Positions 59,221 to 64,000 of a stretch of DNA of 64,000 nt are shown in pieces (position 1 is the stretch's first letter; the number at the start of each line of letters is the position of its first letter). This stretch comes from Clytia hemisphaerica (Eukaryota; Cnidaria; Hydrozoa; Leptothecata; Clytiidae): positions 154,690-218,689 of the forward strand of contig CACVBU010000048.1 in NCBI GenBank assembly GCA_902728285.1, read 5' to 3'. The translations under genes and the position numbers were made by a program. The notes under the pieces were generated by a model. That model ran no database searches and had not been told where the DNA came from. It saw only the letters and a program-made list of their open reading frames with translations.

Positions 59221-59483
59221 ATCACACGAAAGAACCGCACCCTCTTATCAAAAACAAAACACTGAACCTAGCGGCTTTTCTTATATCCGGAAACAGCATG
59301 AGGACAGAGGTATATCTGAAAGAGCTTCAGAAATCATGCTACAGGCGAGACGAAGTAGTACATCAAAGGCTTACTCAACACCTACACAGAGACACGTGGA
59401 TCCCACTAATTTCCCTAGAAACATGATCCTGGACTTTCTTACAGACCTATACCATAAGGGTTTAGAATACAGGGACAATTAAT

Positions 59484-59819
59484 GTGTATAGGTCAGCACT
59501 ATCTGCCAACCATAACCACATTCAGGGTGTACCAGTAGGTCAACTGAAAGAAGTCTGTGAACTAATGTTAGGCATAGAAAATCTTATGCCTCCTCAACCA
59601 AAATATTCAGTGATTTGGGAGGTAGACTCAGTTCTAAATTGTCTTAAAAATTTAGGTGAAAGTAACGAGTGTTTGTCTAATAAAGACCTTTCATTAAAAA
59701 CAGTCATGGTTTTAGCTCTAGCAAAGATCAAGAGGTGTTCAGAACTTCACATTCTCGATACCAGATACATGGCAGTAGGAGAAAAAATAATTTTCAAAAT
59801 GGCAGAAAAACTTTAGAAA
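59484..59819 (+). pseudogene. DIRS tyrosine recombinase, N-terminal part
   Basis: The frame reads MYRSALSANHNHIQGVPVGQ, then PPQPKYSVIWEVDSVLNCLK and LSLKTVMVLALAKIKRCSEL. These are the N-terminal and core-entry blocks of DIRS recombinases (YRSAISxxH...GxPVG; PRYxxxWDVxxVLxxL; the Arg of KRxSEL is the first catalytic residue). The frame stops at 59814-59816, shortly before foreign sequence. The remaining catalytic part is about 2.1 kb downstream at 61977-62257. Confidence 0.75.
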
Positions 59820-59849
59820 AAAGCGATCTATACCTCCACCAGTGGAATA

Positions 59850-60105
59850 TAAGCGAGCTTAAGCAGCGGCGGCGGTGGCGTTCGTGGGTGGTCTTCGAGG
59901 GAAAAAATAATCACTGCGCATGCTCAGAACAGGGGAAACCCCTTGCGAAAGCTGTTCCACGAAATCTTGAGACCTCAATTCTCTGAAATGAAGTTCTCTT
60001 GAAAACGTGCAGAAATTCAAACAAAATGGCTGAACAATTTTCTTAGAGTTTCTGTAGCAGCAGCTGAACAAAAACAAAAAAGAAAGTTAGTATACATTCT
60101 CATCA
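59850..60105. other. GC-rich insert between recombinase part and TA element
   Basis: Contains GGCGGCGGTGGCG and a TGCGCATGC palindrome region. It does not fit DIRS coding sequence and no motif is recognised. Confidence 0.4.
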
Positions 60106-61376
60106 TACAGTATATGGCCCCCAAAACGCAGACGGCCCCCAAAACGGAGGTTTTCATTAAAAAGAAGATTCTGACTTGCAGATTTATCAGAATTAAACGA
60201 TTTTTGTTTATTTTGAAAGAATGATGGTTATACTTAAAAATGAGCATGTTTTTGCTGGTTTGAGACAGATTCTAAATAACATATTTGCGTCTAAAGGAAA
60301 TATTTTAACACCAAAATTAGATAAAAATTGGATATAACTCACTCTAGCTCCTTGGATATTGAAAATAAGTTATGAAAACGGGGTATAGGAAACTTTCTAC
60401 ACCTAATGCCGTTCAGAAAATGCAAATACATCTGTGACTTTAGAGGCTGGGTAGAAGATACAGCATTTTGAAGGTCAACCAGTATTTTGGAGCCCTAGAA
60501 TCAGCATTGACAAAACCGAAAATTCTAAATTTGAGAAAAAGCAAAAAATCTTGGAATTCTATTCCTATCAACTTGAGTTAATAGTTTATAACAAAAAATT
60601 AACATTATATATAAAATTTTTCGCTGAATCAGCAAAAACGGCAAATTCTGTCAATTTTTTGCAAAATATAGGAGAAAAATATCTTTAAAGCTTAATATTT
60701 TCAGTTTCAGTTAAGCTTTTACTCTAAAATTTTCACAGCCTATTCCATACATGAATGGAACTATTTTCAAAAGAGATTTGTTTTCAAAAACTTGATTAAA
60801 ACGTTGTTAAATCAAAATTGTCATTTTGAAAATTTCTAAATTTTCAGTTTGGACTTTGCAATATCGAAAATCTTGAAATATTTCATAAAAATCATAAATT
60901 TTACATCCATCGGGTCGTAAATTTAAGGGAAAACACAAATATGTTCATAGTTTTTCCCCCTTTCACCACTGGGCTTAATAATTTGATTTTAACTACACCT
61001 CCGTTTTGGGGGCCCCAAACCTGCATTTTGACAACCAGGGGTATACTGTAAAAATTTTATCAAATAAATTTATGCCCAAAACCCTCTAAATCATATTTCA
61101 AAACTATGGTCAAAATTTTGTATTCATATCTTAAAGATATCTCGAGAAATCGCTAAAATTTCAAACCTCCGTTTTGGGGGCCATTAGAAAAAAGCTACCT
61201 ATCTTTAAGCGATTGAAAAATATTGTTGAAATTGAAAATTTTGAAAAAGAACTTCCAGGAAATAAAGTAGAGATGTTAAAGGTTTTCATGCAGCAAAAAT
61301 TTTTGTAAAATCTCTTTTCCTCTAGATTTGAGAGAAATTTTAAATTTGATCGCCGTTTTGGGGGCCACATACTGTA
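60106..61376. mobile_element. TA-flanked non-autonomous element with repeated terminal motifs
   Basis: TA / CAGTATATGGCCCCCAAAAC at 60106 and GTTTTGGGGGCCACATACTG / TA at 61376 form inverted ends. The motif GGCCCCCAAAACGGAGG recurs at 60134-60150, and its complement at 60998-61014 and 61166-61182. The interior is AT-rich without a transposase ORF. CAGT ends and TA flanks suggest a Tc1/mariner-related source. Confidence 0.85.
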
Positions 61377-61556
61377 ACTTGTATTTAATAATTTCTGATT
61401 CTTTTCAGTTGCCTTACTCATTTCATTCATCTCTTTTCTTGTTTTTTGTTTTGTTTTGCCCTTTTTGAAACGAGAGAACTGAGGATCAAAACAAACCAAA
61501 ATCAGCTTGGTCCCAAAAACAACTTTTTTTTTATTTTGGTGTCTTTTATTCTTAGT

Positions 61557-61976
61557 TCTCCCATGATCTGGACTCACCAACACAAGGAAATTCTGGTACG
61601 AGAAATATATACATATGAACCTTATAATCACAAGAGTGGCACCACACAACGAGGTGAGTCGTGGAAGTTGAGTGCAGAGACTTTAAATACTTCAGATGAC
61701 ACAAAGTTTACAGTTAATCACCGTGCTGTACGAGAACGATATTTATTGATAGAAAAAAATTTCAAGCGCAAAAAAGCAGATGATGAAAAAGCAACTGGAA
61801 TAGCTGCAGAAGAACCAACTGAATTTGAGGTTGCAATGGAAGACATTGTATCAAAATTCGAAGAAATTGAGCTTTTAACACTAAAAGAACGTGGACAGAA
61901 TAATCAGGCAGCAGAAAAAGAACGCGAAACTGCATACCTAGATAGAAATAAACCTTGGAGGGACGTTAATAAGGCC
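61557..61976 (+). pseudogene. Myb/SANT-like DNA-binding domain exon inside the DIRS recombinase
   Basis: After an acceptor-like TTCTTAG the frame reads MIWTHQHKEILVREIYTYEP, ERG-type block QRGESWKLSAETLN, TKFTVNHRAVRERYLLIEKN and KKADDEKATGIAAEEPTEFE. The spacing (W-x9-REI; G-x-W-x3-A; F-x-V-x2-R-x-VRERY; E-x-A-SGI) matches the Myb/SANT-like domain proteins abundant in cnidarians. It then runs, with no stop, into recombinase sequence (FPSYINPHKPITPSTI at about 61987). The combined open frame 61446-62159 is thus a chimera. It could be an accident of insertion or a captured exon. The exact joint, about 61965-61985, is uncertain. Confidence 0.6.
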
Positions 61977-62257
61977 ACAAGAGTTTTTCCCAGCTACATA
62001 AACCCACATAAACCAATAACTCCAAGTACAATAGGGAATTGGCTTAAGACAGTGCTGGCGAATACTGGTGTGGACGTCTCAAAGTTAACTGCACACTCAG
62101 CCAGGTCAGCTTCATCAACTAAAGCAAAACAATGGGAGCCTCCGTGGCTAAAATTATGAGTTGTGGGAACTGGAAAAACAAGTCTGTATGGGAAACATTT
62201 TATAATAAACCAACAGAGGAAAGTTTAGACTCGGGATTAATACTTAATACAAGGCTT
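61977..62257 (+). pseudogene. DIRS tyrosine recombinase, C-terminal catalytic part
   Basis: YINPHKPITPSTIGNWLKTV leads to the H-x-x-R box LTAHSARSASSTKAK (His-Ser-Ala-Arg at 62094-62105). A one-base shift near 62131 is needed to go on as ASVAKIMSCGNWKNKSVWET, with Trp of GNW as the late active-site position. The following FYNK supplies the nucleophilic Tyr near 62200. The stop is near 62257, just before the right terminus. The enzyme joins circular element DNA to the host. The middle 80 or so residues are missing, replaced by the Myb/SANT-like segment. Confidence 0.8.
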
Positions 62258-62356
62258 TGAACAAGGAAGAGCCTGGCCCGACGCTGCCTTTTAAGGCCGT
62301 CTCTCGGAGCCATGTTCGCACCATAAAATCTTGCAATATTTTCTGATATAAAATTT

Positions 62357-62809
62357 GAGAATTTTATAAGCGAAGCGCCGCGTGAAATGAAGTTCAGATT
62401 TTATATTAGAAAATCTAAGAGAATTTATGCTGCCAACCCAACCCAACCCAACTATAATGATACATTCTAATCTTCATTTCTCTCATAATGAATTTTCAGG
62501 ATGGAACAGAGGTAGAGGAAGATAACTCACTCGGCGACGTTACTCGAACAAACTGCTGAAATCGCATTGTACTTCATCATTGTCTGAAAATATAAACTTA
62601 CTCGAGTACAATCGTACTTTTACATGTTGTCTGTTTACTGTCTACTTTAACCCTTCCAAATTCTAAAACAGTTTGCTATACAAATTTCACGGACAGAATC
62701 GGTTTGTGCTGGTCAGGCCTTTTTCGGAGTCATGTTCGCACCATAAATTCTCTTAGATTTTCTAATATAAAATCTGAACTTCATTTCACGCGGCACTTAT
62801 AAAATTCTC
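62357..62809. repeat. Large palindrome overlapping the DIRS right end
   Basis: 62357-62429 (GAGAATTTTATAAGC ... GAGAATTTATG) is mirrored by 62742-62809. Just before the second arm, 62717-62775 repeats the DIRS terminal motif (CGGAGTCATGTTCGCACCAT) in direct orientation relative to 62296-62356. It may be the internal complementary region of DIRS or the end of a second copy. Confidence 0.7.
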
Positions 62810-62876
62810 GAATTTCATGTTGAACTCCCTCAACCCAGAGACCACCTCAGTATTTTTGTTATCGCACTTTTTTACA

Positions 62877-62978
62877 GATCCTTCGAACATTCAAGCTGAA
62901 CGAAAATGAGAGAAGCAAGTGTCGAATTGCGGATGCACTATCCATATATATTCGACGACACAGAGAAAGTGCCAAAGC
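62877..62978 (+). CDS. Possible small exon, unrecognised
   Basis: Bounded by TTTTTTACAG and a GTTATT donor, the frame reads ILRTFKLNENERSKCRIADA and then LSIYIRRHRESAKA. It is basic and helical in character and looks coding, but I cannot name a family and no partner exon was found. Confidence 0.25.
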
Positions 62979-64000
62979 CAGGTTATTTTTCATTTTCGTT
63001 TTCGCTGGTAAGGATTGAGCTCTCAAAATGGCCAAAGGATTAGGTGACTTGCTTTCGTCGCCGGTGGGGAAAAGATTCTATAATTTCAGCCATACTGGGA
63101 CTTAACTTTGATTTCATCCCTATTTGAAATTCCGTATTTAAAACAATTCCCACTGGATTAATTAAGCTTGGAACAATATAATTTCCATCCCCATTGGGAT
63201 TTCATTTGAAATCTTTGTCCCTTCTGTGGACAAAGGTTCTACCTGGGCTTTGAGACATGGGTGTTTATGTTTTCTATTGTTTCTTTATACACGCTTTTTT
63301 TATAAGAATTGTGCCGAGTTAATATATTCTTTTGTTGTCGCTTCAAGAGATTTGTATAACCAGCATGGTGTGACGAAATCCGGCGTGTAATGAGCATCTA
63401 CTGCTATTACGAACGCACGAACACAACGAGCCCAAACCGAACACAGACACCATCACCATCACTTGCTACATCAAAATGAAAAAAAATACAAGACCCTCAT
63501 CGACTGCAACATCATTATTCGCTATCCCTACGGCTGCCAGGTGCCAAAAAGCAGATTTTTGGGAAAATTTTGATAGCAAGAATTATCAACCACTGAATTT
63601 ACAAGACGGCAACCTGGTAGCCCTAGCATACTGAAAACTTGATTTTGCGTGGCTAGGAGGACCTGTCGTATACGACAATCATGAAGAATATGTTTGGCTG
63701 AGATACTTTTTATATGTCGACAAAGAGAAAGGCCTGTTGAAGAAACGAAAGAATGGTACCACCCATAACTCGGCTGTTTTCATATTACAAAAAGTCAGCA
63801 TAGGGAAGATAGATAATGGTCATTACGAGGCTGAAGATCTTTTTTTTTTGGCGGTTTGGGTTTGGCGGTTGGACGCGGAAGATGGCGGATGGCTCTGATT
63901 TACGGAACAAATAAATCAAGAATTATCTTCCCGAAAGTGGAAATTTTGGTAATTTAAAGTTCATATTTTGGTTTCGTGAGAAATTTGATGTTCGCAGTTA
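62979..64000. other. No gene recognised
   Basis: Includes a G-rich stretch at about 63850-63900 (GGCGG repeats and GATGGCGGATGG) that looks like a promoter-proximal or 5' UTR region, but no start or exon can be supported before the window ends. Confidence 0.35.

Larger units (their letters stand above)
56544..62374 (+). mobile_element. DIRS-type retrotransposon with inverted termini, internally disrupted
   Basis: The left terminus (56544-56659) contains CAGAAAATCTTGCAAGATTT, a CCATGGCTCCGAAAGACGGC core and CGGGCCAGGCTCTTCC. The right terminus (62263-62374) is its reverse complement in the same order, with moderate divergence. Between them stand gag-like, RT/RNase H and tyrosine recombinase frames, the DIRS layout. 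Inserts at about 59850-61976 split the recombinase gene. DIRS elements integrate through a recombinase rather than an integrase and leave no target duplication. Confidence 0.85.

Noticed and set aside
61161-61649. Minus-strand frame of 162 codons
   Set aside because: It spans the end of the TA-flanked element and the antisense of the Myb/SANT-like exon; no independent support.
62430-62452. AACCC repeats considered as telomere-like sequence
   Set aside because: Only about four short units, far from any chromosome-end context, and it does not match a standard animal telomere repeat.
1-64000. CRISPR arrays, bacterial operons, tRNA or rRNA genes
   Set aside because: No spaced direct repeats of the CRISPR type, no tRNA arm pattern and no rRNA core was seen; the sequence is eukaryotic.

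Overview
This window is AT-rich animal nuclear DNA, not bacterial or organellar. It shows GT-AG introns, multi-exon reading frames joined in phase, and a dense layer of eukaryotic transposable elements: Penelope-like, Helitron, BEL/Pao, DIRS, CR1/Jockey-type non-LTR, THAP/IS5-like, hAT-like and many MITEs. That mixture, with DUF6589-like, Myb/SANT-like and RecQ-like reading frames, is what I associate with cnidarian or other early-branching marine invertebrate genomes. The host assignment is an inference with modest confidence. No tRNA, rRNA or CRISPR array was found.

Layout, left to right. 1-950: decayed Penelope-like 5' part. 2120-2359: orphan tyrosine-recombinase exon. 2918-5573: almost intact Penelope-like element with 380-bp inverted arms and one stop. 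7425-10465: Helitron Rep/helicase, broken by stops and capped by a MITE (10465-10941). 11.6-14.5 kb: small repeats, foldbacks and a HECT-like fragment. 15.2-16.3 kb: THAP plus HTH/DDE transposase remnants. 16.5-27.7 kb: a RecQ-like helicase gene split by a long-terminal-inverted-repeat element of about 8.7 kb (about 17.87-26.56 kb). That element carries a seven-exon transposase-like gene (20056-25318). 29.2-35.4 kb, minus strand: a ten-exon DUF6589-like gene with two Thr-Pro-rich repeat expansions. 36.2-40.1 kb: two BEL/Pao pol remnants facing tail to tail, with a 497-bp tandem duplication at the junction. 42.8-45.5 kb, minus strand: an intact four-exon BEN-like gene, the best candidate for a host gene. 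47-52 kb: remnants of a hAT/ZNF862-like gene interrupted by a non-LTR fragment and a TA-flanked MITE. 53.6-54.9 kb: two MITEs. 56.5-62.4 kb: a DIRS-type element with inverted termini. Its recombinase gene is split by a 1.27-kb TA-flanked element and a Myb/SANT-like coding segment. The last kilobase has no recognised gene.

The strongest candidate for a poorly described system is the element at 17.87-26.56 kb. Seven exons join in phase into a protein of about 1,200 residues, damaged only by two single-base shifts in homopolymer runs. I recognise the protein family from cnidarian gene predictions but cannot assign it to a named transposon superfamily. The DUF6589-like gene is the second candidate: all nine splice junctions keep phase, and one intron falls exactly inside the conserved GDQ / TEERAR motif.

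Most coding features cooperate only within their own element: RT with endonuclease, Rep with helicase, RT/RNase H with tyrosine recombinase. The overall picture is nested insertion, with elements inside elements inside older genes.
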